A stretch of 64,000 nt of DNA from Streptomyces diacarni (lineage in GTDB: Bacteria > Actinomycetota > Actinomycetes > Streptomycetales > Streptomycetaceae), in the NCBI RefSeq assembly GCF_003323715.1, contig NZ_QOIN01000055.1:1-64000 (forward strand), given 5' to 3'. Positions 43,530 to 51,343 of the stretch are shown here, in pieces; position 1 is the stretch's first letter; every line of letters begins with the position of its first letter. The translations under genes and the position numbers were made by a program. The notes under the pieces are model-generated. The model saw only the letters and a program-made list of their open reading frames with translations, did no database searches and was not told where the DNA came from.

Positions 43530-43647
43530 CCCGGCGGCGCCCCGCCGCACCTGGCTCGCCGTCCTCGTCTGGCTGTGGGTGGGCCTGCCGTTCGCGTACG
43601 GCCTCTACGAGCTCGTCCTGAAGGCCACCCAGTTGTTCACCGACTGA
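43504..43647 (+). CDS. MFS transporter small companion protein (47 residues)
   Basis: ATG 43504 opens a 47-residue frame in another phase, overlapping the end of the OFA transporter gene by 26 bases. The protein starts MAPSSASPDPAAPRRTW and continues with one membrane helix (LAVLVWLWVGLPFAYGLYEL), then a short polar tail ending LFTD. A small single-helix subunit encoded just after OFA-type transporters is a known arrangement (annotated as MFS transporter small subunit). The helix fits a role in stability or assembly of the transporter. It is easily missed by gene callers because of length. Confidence 0.72.
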   Translation: MAPSSASPDPAAPRRTWLAVLVWLWVGLPFAYGLYELVLKATQLFTD

Positions 43648-43760
43648 CCAGCTGTCACCGACCGGCCGGTTGTCCACCGACCGACCGGCCACGGCTCAGC
43701 GCTCGCCGGGGGAGGCGGCAGTGCGGCAGGCGCGTCCCGTCGTGAGCACGGCTTCGCGTC

Positions 43761-44654
43761 TCACGGCTCCGGCAGGCGGCTGAGGTCGAGTTCGGTACCG
43801 GCGATCTCCGTGCGCAGGGCGTTGAGCTGCTGGTAGTGGTCGACGGCTGACGCGTGCTGTGCCTGGACAAGTTCGAGCACGAGCGCGTGCAGGATGGTCA
43901 GTGGCGCGAGGAGTTCGTTGGCGGCTCCCTCGGTCGAGTCGGGCAGCGGCAGCACCGTTTCGGCCCTGGTCTCCCTGCCCTCGTCGGTGGCCTCGGTCAG
44001 CAGGACGCTGTGCGCGCCGACGCGGTGCGCGTGGTCGAGGACGATGCCGATCTCGCGGAAGACGCGCAGCGGCGCGATGACGACCACGGCGTGTGCGGGC
44101 CGCAGCCGCAACAGGTCGTCGGCGAGCCGGAATCCGGTCGCCGTCCAGGAGTCGGATGCCTTGCCCGTGCGGCGGAGGCTCAGCGCGAACTGGTCGGCGA
44201 GGGCGGCGCCGGGGCCGATGCCGTAGGCCCACACGTGCGTGGCCTCGTTCAGCACCTCCACGGTGCGCGACCACGCGGTGGTGTCGATGAGCGCCGGCAC
44301 CTCGCCGAGCAGCCCGCGTCCCGCGTCGATCACGGGGTGCAGCGCGGCGTGCGCCGGGGGCAGCCGCTGCACCCGGTCGTCGAGGACCTGGGCGGGGTCG
44401 CGGCGCCGTGCCAGGTGGTGGACGAGGCTGCGCTTGAGGTCGCCGAGGCCCGTGAAGCCGAGCTTGCGTGCGGTACGGATCACCGTGGCGTCGCTGGTCG
44501 CCGTGGCCTTGCCGAGCTTGGCCGCCGAGGAGACGGCCGCCTCCTCGGGGTGCCGTTGCAGGTACTCGGCCACCGCCCGTTCGCCGCTCGCCAGGGGCTC
44601 CGCCCGGCGCACGCGCTGGGCCAGCGTGTCAGATGAAGTATTCACGTCGTCCAT
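43761..44654 (-). CDS. RpiR/MurR-family transcriptional regulator
   Basis: This 297-residue protein has an N-terminal HTH_6 domain (about residues 10-80) with ASGERAVAEYLQRHPEEAA, then KATATSDATVIRTARKLGFTGLG, as in RpiR proteins. A C-terminal SIS sugar-isomerase-like domain follows (about 130-270, with VWAYGIGPGAALADQFALSLRR and HSVLLTEATDEGRE). Members sense phosphosugars, but many in actinobacteria control amino-acid or hydantoin catabolism. The start is 64 bases from a divergent oxidase gene that heads the hydantoinase operon, so that operon is the likely target. Confidence 0.88.
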   Translation of the reverse strand: MDDVNTSSDTLAQRVRRAEPLASGERAVAEYLQRHPEEAAVSSAAKLGKATATSDATVIRTARKLGFTGLGDLKRSLVHHLARRRDPAQVLDDRVQRLPPAHAALHPVIDAGRGLLGEVPALIDTTAWSRTVEVLNEATHVWAYGIGPGAALADQFALSLRRTGKASDSWTATGFRLADDLLRLRPAHAVVVIAPLRVFREIGIVLDHAHRVGAHSVLLTEATDEGRETRAETVLPLPDSTEGAANELLAPLTILHALVLELVQAQHASAVDHYQQLNALRTEIAGTELDLSRLPEP

Positions 44655-44674
44655 TGTCCATCCATGAAGTGAAT
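44633..44674. promoter_or_regulatory. Repeated ATGAAGT boxes in the RpiR-oxidase gap
   Basis: ATGAAGT occurs at 44633-44639 (inside the first codons of the regulator gene) and at 44664-44670, 31 bases apart. TGAAGTATTCA and TTCAC...GTGAA (44641-44645 and 44669-44673) give weak dyad symmetry. These may be the regulator's sites between the divergent genes. Confidence 0.3.
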
Positions 44675-44718
44675 GCTACGTTCCTCGGGTCAACGCTCCC
44701 GACCCCGCGGAGACAGCG

Positions 44719-45861
44719 ATGAAACCACCCCCGCAGCCGCGCGTCGCCGTCATCGGCGTGGGCACCATGGGGAGCCAGGTCCTCCACCAACTCGCCTCCC
44801 GCGGCGTGCCGGTGACCGGTTTCGAGCAGTTCGACATCGGACACGCGCGAGGCGCGGCGGGCGGTGAGACGCGCATCTTCCGCATCGCCTACAAGGAGGG
44901 CGGAGGTTACGTCCCGCTGCTGCGCGAGGCACGGCAGGCGTGGGAACGGCTCGGCGCCCAGGCGGGCACCCCGCTGCTCACCCCGTGCGGAGCGCTGACC
45001 ATCGGCTCCGCGCAGGACCCCGATGTGCGCACCGTGCTCGGCGTGGCCGAGGAGTGGGGCCTCGACGTCGAACAGCTCGACCGCCCCGAGGCGGAGCGGC
45101 GCTTCGGGCAGCACCGGCTCTTCGAGGACGACGTCGTACTGCTCGACCGGGAGGGCGGGCTGCTCGACCCGCACCGCGCGGTGGTCGCGACCGCCCGGCT
45201 CGCCGAGCAGGCGGGGGCCGCGATCCACACCCGCACCACCGTCCTCGACGTCGTCCAGACCGGTACGGGCGTGGCCGTCCACTACCGGGCCCAAGGCGAC
45301 GTCGAGGTCGCCAAGTTCGACCAGGTCGTCCTGTGTACAGGACCCTGGATCGCCCGCAGCGTGCCGAGGCTCGCCGGTGAGGTCGAGATCCGCCGGGCCG
45401 TGCTGTGCTGGTTCGACGCGGGCGGGAAATGGGCCCCGGAGCGCTTCCCCGTCGGCATCCGGCGCAGCGGAGCGGACAACAGCTTCTCCTTCTTCCCCGA
45501 CGTCGGCGGCGGAGTGAAGGTCAACCTGCACGTGCCCAAGTCGCCCGTGGCCGACCCCGACCGGCTCGACCCCGTGGTCGAACCGGACTACGCCTCGCGG
45601 GTGTCGGCCGCCGTGGCGCGGTGCCTGCGGGGCCTGCCGGACCGGCCCACCGCCAGGCGCACCTACATGGACGGCTACACCGCCGACAACCACGGCATCA
45701 TCGGCCGCGATCCGGACCGGCCCGACGTCCTGGTGATGGGCGGGTTCTCCGGTCACGGCTTCAAACTGGCGCCGGTCTTCGCCAGGTCGGCGGCCGACCT
45801 GCTGCTGACCGGCCGTACCGACATCCCCATCGCTCACCTGTCGCTGTCGCGGCTGTCCTGA
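44719..45861 (+). CDS. FAD-dependent amine oxidase (sarcosine / N-methyltryptophan oxidase type)
   Basis: This 380-residue DAO-fold protein has the ADP-binding motif VAVIGVGTMGSQVLHQLASRG (residues 9-29) and GAAGGETRIFRIAYKEG, a hallmark of monomeric sarcosine oxidase and SolA. The C-terminal motif VLVMGGFSGHGFKLAP is also conserved. In monomeric sarcosine oxidase a cysteine just before this region binds FAD covalently. The aligned position here appears to be Asp318 (MDGYTADNHG), so FAD may be bound non-covalently. It is the first gene of an operon with hyuA, hyuB and an MFS gene; an N-methylated amino acid from a hydantoin would fit. Confidence 0.85.
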   Translation: MKPPPQPRVAVIGVGTMGSQVLHQLASRGVPVTGFEQFDIGHARGAAGGETRIFRIAYKEGGGYVPLLREARQAWERLGAQAGTPLLTPCGALTIGSAQDPDVRTVLGVAEEWGLDVEQLDRPEAERRFGQHRLFEDDVVLLDREGGLLDPHRAVVATARLAEQAGAAIHTRTTVLDVVQTGTGVAVHYRAQGDVEVAKFDQVVLCTGPWIARSVPRLAGEVEIRRAVLCWFDAGGKWAPERFPVGIRRSGADNSFSFFPDVGGGVKVNLHVPKSPVADPDRLDPVVEPDYASRVSAAVARCLRGLPDRPTARRTYMDGYTADNHGIIGRDPDRPDVLVMGGFSGHGFKLAPVFARSAADLLLTGRTDIPIAHLSLSRLS

Positions 45862-45883
45862 TCCTCACGCGGAGGAGGGTTCC

Positions 45884-47947
45884 ATGCTACGTATCGGCAT
45901 CGACGTCGGCGGCACGTTCACCGACGTGACCGCCCTGGACACGGCCGACGGCCGGTTCCACATCCACAAGTTGCCCTCGACCACCGACGACCAGTCCGTC
46001 GCCGTCGCCGAAGGTGTCCGCGCGATCCTGCGCAGGACCGGGGCGGCACCGGGTGACGTCGGTTATCTCGGGCACGGCACCACCGTGGCCACCAACACGG
46101 TGCTGGAGTCCGACGGGGCACGCACCGCGCTGGTGACCACCGCGGGGCTGCGGGACGTACTGGAGATCGGCCGCCAGCAGCGCCCCGATCTCTACGACCT
46201 GGACGCCGACAAGGCGCCCGGGCTGGTCCCCAGGTCGCTGGTGCACACGGTCGCGGAGCGGATGACCGCCCAGGGCACGACGCTGGTCCCGCTGAGTGAG
46301 GAGGACGCCGACGCCGTGGTCGACCGGATCCGCGCGGCGGACCCGGAGGCGGTCGCGGTCTGCTTCCTGCACAGTTACCGCGACGACGCGCACGAGCGGG
46401 AGGTCGTCGAGCGCCTGCGAGCCGCGCTGCCGGAGGCCTACGTGTGCGCGTCGGCGGACGTCGCCCCGGTCTTCAGGGAGTACGAACGGTTCTCGACAGC
46501 CGTGGTCAACGCCTACGTCGGACCGCGGATCAACCGGTACATGTCGCGGCTGGCCGAGCGGATCGAGGCGACCGGCGTACCGGTCCGGCCCAAGGTGATC
46601 GGTTCGAGCGGCGGCATGATGTCGCTGGAGTCGGTCGCCCGCCACCCGGTGAGCACACTGCTGTCCGGGCCCTCGGCCGGTGTCGTCGCGGCCTCCCACG
46701 TCGCGGGCCAGGCCGGCTTCGGCAACCTGATCACCTTCGACATGGGCGGTACGAGCACCGACGTGTGCCTCGTGCGCGACGGGCAGGCCCTGGTGTCCAC
46801 CCAGCGCCGGATCAACGGCCGTCCCGTGCGCACCCCGTCGCTCGACATCCACACCGTCGGCGCCGGCGGCGGCAGCATCGCCAGGGTCGATCCAGGGGGA
46901 GCGCTGGAGGTCGGCCCGGCCAGCGCGGGCTCCCAGCCGGGACCTGCCGCGTACGGGCGGGGCGGCGACCAGCCCACCGTCACGGACGCGAACGTGCTGC
47001 GCGGCAGGTTGAACCCGCGGTACATCCTGGGAGGCGCGCTCGCGGTGGACCAGGAAGCGGCAGGACGCGCGGTGGACGGCGTCGCGAAGGCGATGGCGGC
47101 CGACCGTGGGGTGGCCGCGCGCGGTATCGGCCGGATCGCGTCCGTGAACATGGCCTCAGCCGTGCGCAAGGTGTCGGTCGAGGCGGGCGAGGACCCGCGC
47201 GGTTACGTCCTGGTCGCCTTCGGCGGCGCCGGGCCCCTGCACGCGGTCGAAGTCGCCAGGGAGGTCGGCATGAGCACCGTCGTGGTGCCGCCGAACCCGG
47301 GCACCCTGTGCGCCCTGGGCCTGCTCGTCACCGACATCCGCGCCGAGTTCGCCAGGGCCGTACTGGAAGAGGCGGACGAGCACAACCCCGAGAAGCTCGA
47401 CGAGACGCTGCGCGAGGCCCACGACTCCGCGCGCGGCTGGCTGGCGGCCGAAGCGCCGCCGGGCGCGCGGACCAGGATCACCGGGGAGGCCAGGTTGCGC
47501 TACGCACGCCAGAACTTCGAGCTGTCGGTTCCGCTGCCGCAGCGGGTGATCGACACGGCACACTTCGGCTCCGGCGCCGTGGCCGAGATGGTGGCCTCCT
47601 TCCACGAACAGCACACGAAGAGCTACGGCTACGCACACGCCGACGCGCGAGTGCAGATCGTGGAGATCCAACTGACCGCCGCCGCCGTGGTCGACAAACC
47701 GGACCTGCCGTCCGTGGAAGCGGGATCCGACCCGGACGAGGCACTGGTGGGCCGCCGCGAGGTCGACTTCGACGAGACGGGCCCCCTCGACACGCCCGTC
47801 TACGAACGCGCCGGGCTGCGCGCCGGAACCGCGCTGCCGGGCCCGGCCATCGTCGAACAGCTCGACACCACGACCGTCATCACCCCCGACGCCACCGCGC
47901 TCGTCGACGCGTACGGCAACCTCATCATCGAAGTGGAGCAGCGTTGA
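45884..47947 (+). CDS. hyuA: Hydantoinase/oxoprolinase subunit A
   Basis: This 687-residue protein is the ATP-binding subunit of ATP-dependent hydantoinases, related to 5-oxoprolinase and acetone carboxylase. The N-terminal domain begins LRIGIDVGGTFTDVTALD and has GHGTTVATNTVLE. The central domain shows SGPSAGVVAASHVAG, FDMGGTSTDVCLVRDG (second phosphate-binding motif) and DIHTVGAGGGSIAR. Length is usual for HyuA. The gene starts 22 bases after the oxidase and its stop overlaps the hyuB start by four bases, so the two subunits should be made in equal amounts. Confidence 0.92.
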   Translation: MLRIGIDVGGTFTDVTALDTADGRFHIHKLPSTTDDQSVAVAEGVRAILRRTGAAPGDVGYLGHGTTVATNTVLESDGARTALVTTAGLRDVLEIGRQQRPDLYDLDADKAPGLVPRSLVHTVAERMTAQGTTLVPLSEEDADAVVDRIRAADPEAVAVCFLHSYRDDAHEREVVERLRAALPEAYVCASADVAPVFREYERFSTAVVNAYVGPRINRYMSRLAERIEATGVPVRPKVIGSSGGMMSLESVARHPVSTLLSGPSAGVVAASHVAGQAGFGNLITFDMGGTSTDVCLVRDGQALVSTQRRINGRPVRTPSLDIHTVGAGGGSIARVDPGGALEVGPASAGSQPGPAAYGRGGDQPTVTDANVLRGRLNPRYILGGALAVDQEAAGRAVDGVAKAMAADRGVAARGIGRIASVNMASAVRKVSVEAGEDPRGYVLVAFGGAGPLHAVEVAREVGMSTVVVPPNPGTLCALGLLVTDIRAEFARAVLEEADEHNPEKLDETLREAHDSARGWLAAEAPPGARTRITGEARLRYARQNFELSVPLPQRVIDTAHFGSGAVAEMVASFHEQHTKSYGYAHADARVQIVEIQLTAAAVVDKPDLPSVEAGSDPDEALVGRREVDFDETGPLDTPVYERAGLRAGTALPGPAIVEQLDTTTVITPDATALVDAYGNLIIEVEQR

Positions 47948-49689
47948 GGAACCAGACGCACACCCCCGACCCCATCACGGTGCAGGTCATCGGCGCGTCC
48001 CTGGTGACCATCGCGGAGGAGATGGGCGCCGTGCTGCGCAGGGCGAGCTACTCGACCAACATCAAGGAGCGCTCCGACTGCTCGACCGCGCTGTTCGACG
48101 CGCAGGGCAAGCTGGTGGCGCAGGCGGAGAACATGCCCATCCACATGGGGTCGATGACCGGTCTGATCGACGCGCTGCTCGCCTCCGAGCTGACCGTGCG
48201 GCCGGGAGACGTCTTCCTCACCAACGACCCCTACCGCGGCGGCGGCACCCACCTGCCGGACCTCACCATGGTCAAGCCGGTCTACGTGTACGGGGAGGCA
48301 GCCGGGGAACCGGACGCGGAACTGGTCGGCTACAGCGCCAACATCGCGCACCACTCCGACATCGGCGGCCGGGTCCCCGGCAGCAACGCGGGCGACTCGG
48401 ACTCGCTCTTCCAAGAAGGGCTGCGCATCCCGCTGGTCAGGTTCGCCACGGCCGACGGCGTGGAACAGGCGCCGCTGGCCTTCGTCGAACTCAACTCGCG
48501 GCTGCCGCACGAGCGCCGCGGCGACATGCTCGCGCAGCTGGCGTCGGTGGAGGTGGGCGAGCGGCAGCTGCGCGAGGTGCACAGGCGCTACGGCACGGCG
48601 ACGGTGCACGCGGCGACCGCGCACCTCCTGGACCACTCCGCGAAACGGCTGGCGGCCGCGCTGCGCGAGGTCCCCGACGGTACGTACCGCTTCAGCGACC
48701 TGATGGATCCCGAGCAGGCCGAGGGCGAGGGCGAGGACGCCGACCTCGGGCCCGGTACCCGGATCGAGGTCGCGGTCACCGTCAGCGGCGACCGCGTCGC
48801 GCTGGACTTCGCCGGTACGGGCCCGCAGTCGCCCGTGGGGATCAACGTGGTGCGACCGGCGTTGGAGGCGACCGTCTACTACGCGCTGAAGGCCGTCCTC
48901 GACCCCGGCATCCCGCCCAACGGCGGCTTCTTCGACGCGGTCGGCATCACGGCCCCGCGGGGCAGCATCGTCAACCCGCGCGAGCCCGCACCCGTCACGG
49001 CCCGTACGGACACCTGCCAGCGGGTGGCCGACGTCGTCCTCGGCGCGCTGGCCGCCGCGCTGCCCGACCGGGTACCGGCCGCGAGTCACAGCACCGTCAC
49101 CTACGTGACGTTCTCGGGGGAGCACGGGGACGGCTTCTTCGTCTACCCCGAGGTGGTGGCGGGCGGTGGCGGTGCCAGGACCACGAAGGACGGCATGGAC
49201 GCCGTCCAGGTCCACATCACCAACTCCTCCAACCTGCCGATCGAGGCGCTGGAACAGGAGTACCCGCTCCTCGTCGACAATTATGAGCTCATCCCCGACT
49301 CCGGCGGCGCCGGCACCCACCGTGGCGGGCTCGGTGTGCGCAGGGACGTACGGGTCCTCGGTGACGGCGCCGAGTTCTCCGCGCACGCCGACCGGCAGGC
49401 CACCCGGCCCTGGGGGCTGAACGGCGGACACGACGGCAGCCCGGGACGCTTCGTGGTCAACCCGGGCCGGGACGGCGAGCGGCAGCTGCCGGGCGGCAGG
49501 CTCTCGGGCGTACGGCTTCGCCGCGGCGACGTGCTCAGGGTGGAGAGCCCCGGCAGCGGGGGCTTCGGGCAACCTGCGGCCCGCGACCCCGAACAGGTGC
49601 GCGAAGACCTGCGCAACGAACGCATCACCGCACGTGCGGCACACGACCTCTACGGGCTCGGACGGGCAAGCGACCACGACCGGCAGTGA
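47944..49689 (+). CDS. hyuB: Hydantoinase/oxoprolinase subunit B
   Basis: This 581-residue protein is the second subunit and carries the hydrolase-site domain of the family. Signature segments are DPITVQVIGASLVTIAEEMG at the start, RASYSTNIKERSDCSTALFD, PGDVFLTNDPYRGGGTHLPD with metal-binding His and Asp, and GSRVPGSNAGD-type HHSDIGGRVPGSNAGDSDSL. The C-terminal part has GGAGTHRGGLGVRRD. TTG 47944 (TTGA overlap with the hyuA stop) is the best start because GGAG lies five bases before it and no other start keeps the full domain. It is followed after 17 bases by an MFS gene. Confidence 0.9.
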   Translation: MRNQTHTPDPITVQVIGASLVTIAEEMGAVLRRASYSTNIKERSDCSTALFDAQGKLVAQAENMPIHMGSMTGLIDALLASELTVRPGDVFLTNDPYRGGGTHLPDLTMVKPVYVYGEAAGEPDAELVGYSANIAHHSDIGGRVPGSNAGDSDSLFQEGLRIPLVRFATADGVEQAPLAFVELNSRLPHERRGDMLAQLASVEVGERQLREVHRRYGTATVHAATAHLLDHSAKRLAAALREVPDGTYRFSDLMDPEQAEGEGEDADLGPGTRIEVAVTVSGDRVALDFAGTGPQSPVGINVVRPALEATVYYALKAVLDPGIPPNGGFFDAVGITAPRGSIVNPREPAPVTARTDTCQRVADVVLGALAAALPDRVPAASHSTVTYVTFSGEHGDGFFVYPEVVAGGGGARTTKDGMDAVQVHITNSSNLPIEALEQEYPLLVDNYELIPDSGGAGTHRGGLGVRRDVRVLGDGAEFSAHADRQATRPWGLNGGHDGSPGRFVVNPGRDGERQLPGGRLSGVRLRRGDVLRVESPGSGGFGQPAARDPEQVREDLRNERITARAAHDLYGLGRASDHDRQ

Positions 49690-49706
49690 CCGAACGGAGT
49701 GCAGGC

Positions 49707-50972
49707 ATGACCACCACATCGGCACCCCACCAGCCCCCGGCGGTGGACAGGTCTCTCGCCCGCCGCGTCACCTGGGCGACCTGGACAGGCTGGGGCCTGG
49801 ACGGCTTCACCAACCAGATGTTCCCCCTCGCACTCAGCGGCATCATCGCCGCCTTCGGCCTGACGACGGCACAGGGCGGCCTGGCCACCTCCGCGGCGCT
49901 GCTCAGCTCGGCCGCAGGCGGCGTGGTCGGCGGCAGGCTCGCCGACCGCTTCGGCCGGGTACAGGTCCTGGTCCTGGTCATCTGCGGATACGCCCTGTTC
50001 ACCGGACTGACCGCCACTTCGCGCAACTTCGAGTCCCTCCTGCTGTGGCGCACCCTCGAAGGGTTCTTCTTCGGCGCCGAATGGCCGGTGGGCGCCGCGC
50101 TCATGGCCGAGTTCGCCGCACCCGAACGCCGGGGGAGGGCACTGGCGTGGGTGCAGTCAGCGTGGGCCGTCGGCTGGGCGGGCGCCAACCTCTCCTACCT
50201 GCTCAGCCACGTCTGGCTGCCGGACACGGTCGCCTGGCGGGTCATGTTCGCCGTCGGCGTCCTGCCCGCACTCGTGGCACTGGTCATCAGGCGCAACCTC
50301 CGCGACCTCCCGCGGAAGCGCACCGCGCCCGCCGCCGCGGACGCGGCCCCTGGGAACCCGCGGAAGAAGGGCGCGTTCGCCGAGCTGTTCTCCCCGGGCC
50401 TGCGCAAGGTCACCGTCCTCGGCACGCTGTTCGGCGCGACGGGGCTGGGCAGCACCTACGCGATGCAGACCTGGATCCCGCTCTATCTGAAGGACGAGCG
50501 CGGGCTCAGCGTCAGCAGTACGGCGCTCTACGTGTGGTTCATGATCGTCGGCAACTGGCTGGGCTACGTGCTGGGCGGCCACCTGCACGACCGGATCGGA
50601 CGCCGCTGGGCCTTCACCGTCTTCTACCTGGGGACCGCGGTGTTCGGCTTCCTGTTCATGGCGATACCCGTCGACGCCCTCTGGTACAACCTGGTGCTCG
50701 CCCTCGTGGTCGGCTTCTTCATCGCGGCCCAGGCCTCGGGCAAGGGCGCCCTGTTCACCGAACTGTTCCCGGCACACGCGCGGGGCACGGGCGCGGGCAT
50801 CACCTACAACGTGGGGCGCGGCGCCGCGGCGTTCAGCCCCGCGCTCATCGGCTGGGCGGCGGCGGGCAGCGGCCTGGGCATGGCGATCGTCATGGTGGTC
50901 ATGGCCTGCACCCTGCTGACCCTGCTGTTCATCTGGCTCATGCCGGAGACCAGGGGCCGGGTCCTGGACTGA
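49707..50972 (+). CDS. MFS transporter of the aromatic acid/metabolite:H+ symporter type
   Basis: This 421-residue protein has 12 helices of the AAHS/metabolite symporter branch. It shows GWGLDGFTNQMFPLALSGI in helix 1 with its conserved Asp, GGRLADRFGRVQVLVL in loop 2-3, and EGFFFGAEWPVGAALMAEF in helix 5. The last is the EYPxGxAL-type motif of sugar and acid importers. It is the last gene of the oxidase-hyuA-hyuB operon, so it should import the substrate, such as a hydantoin or N-alkyl amino acid. ATG 49707 is preferred to GTG 49686. Confidence 0.87.
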   Translation: MTTTSAPHQPPAVDRSLARRVTWATWTGWGLDGFTNQMFPLALSGIIAAFGLTTAQGGLATSAALLSSAAGGVVGGRLADRFGRVQVLVLVICGYALFTGLTATSRNFESLLLWRTLEGFFFGAEWPVGAALMAEFAAPERRGRALAWVQSAWAVGWAGANLSYLLSHVWLPDTVAWRVMFAVGVLPALVALVIRRNLRDLPRKRTAPAAADAAPGNPRKKGAFAELFSPGLRKVTVLGTLFGATGLGSTYAMQTWIPLYLKDERGLSVSSTALYVWFMIVGNWLGYVLGGHLHDRIGRRWAFTVFYLGTAVFGFLFMAIPVDALWYNLVLALVVGFFIAAQASGKGALFTELFPAHARGTGAGITYNVGRGAAAFSPALIGWAAAGSGLGMAIVMVVMACTLLTLLFIWLMPETRGRVLD

Positions 50973-51009
50973 CGCCGGCCTGCGGCTCCAAGGCCCGCGC
51001 CCGGCGCGT

Positions 51010-51039
51010 TTGACCTCCCCCGACAGGCGCTCGTCTACT
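51010..51039 (+). promoter_or_regulatory. Putative promoter of the small gene at 51078
   Basis: TTGACC (51010-51015) and TCTACT (51034-51039) are separated by 18 bases and lie 39 bases before GTG 51078, close to a vegetative-sigma promoter. Confidence 0.4.
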
Positions 51040-51077
51040 GGGAGGACGCATGGCCGCCGAACCGCCCAGGAGACCCC

Positions 51078-51266
51078 GTGAGCAACGACGAGCGCCGCGA
51101 ACGGTACGCGAGGGCGCTGTACGCGACCCTCGGATACAGCGCGGAGCGCCATCCCTGGGCGGGCCTGTCCCCGGCCAGGCGCGAGGTCTGGTACGTCCGC
51201 GCCGACGCGGCCATCGCCGTGGCCGACGAGGAGATCGCCCAGCGGGCCGGCACGCGGCAGACGTGA
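51078..51266 (+). CDS. Small conserved-looking hypothetical protein (62 residues)
   Basis: GTG 51078 opens a 62-residue frame preceded by GGAGACCCC. The protein is charged and helical: SNDERRERYARALYATLGYS, then WAGLSPARREVWYVRADAAIAVADEE. The spacing of the W, R and A residues resembles small actinobacterial or phage-derived proteins of unknown function (the AI-x-W-x-D-L-x-x-x-R-x-x-Y-xx-A-D type). It stands alone between the hydantoinase operon and a convergent ClpC-like gene, with its own promoter and a terminator hairpin right after the stop. No function is assigned. Confidence 0.65.
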   Translation: MSNDERRERYARALYATLGYSAERHPWAGLSPARREVWYVRADAAIAVADEEIAQRAGTRQT

Positions 51267-51267
51267 C

Positions 51268-51307
51268 GAGCGGCGCCCGCGCCCCTCCCGGAGCGCGGAC
51301 GCCGCTC
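51268..51307. terminator. Bidirectional hairpin between convergent genes
   Basis: GAGCGGCG (51268-51275) and CGCCGCTC (51300-51307) form a perfect eight-base stem directly after the small gene's stop and 37 bases from the stop of the ClpC-like gene. Confidence 0.45.
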
Positions 51308-51343
51308 GGCCCCCGGCACCCGGCCCGGCGCAGGGGCCGCGTC

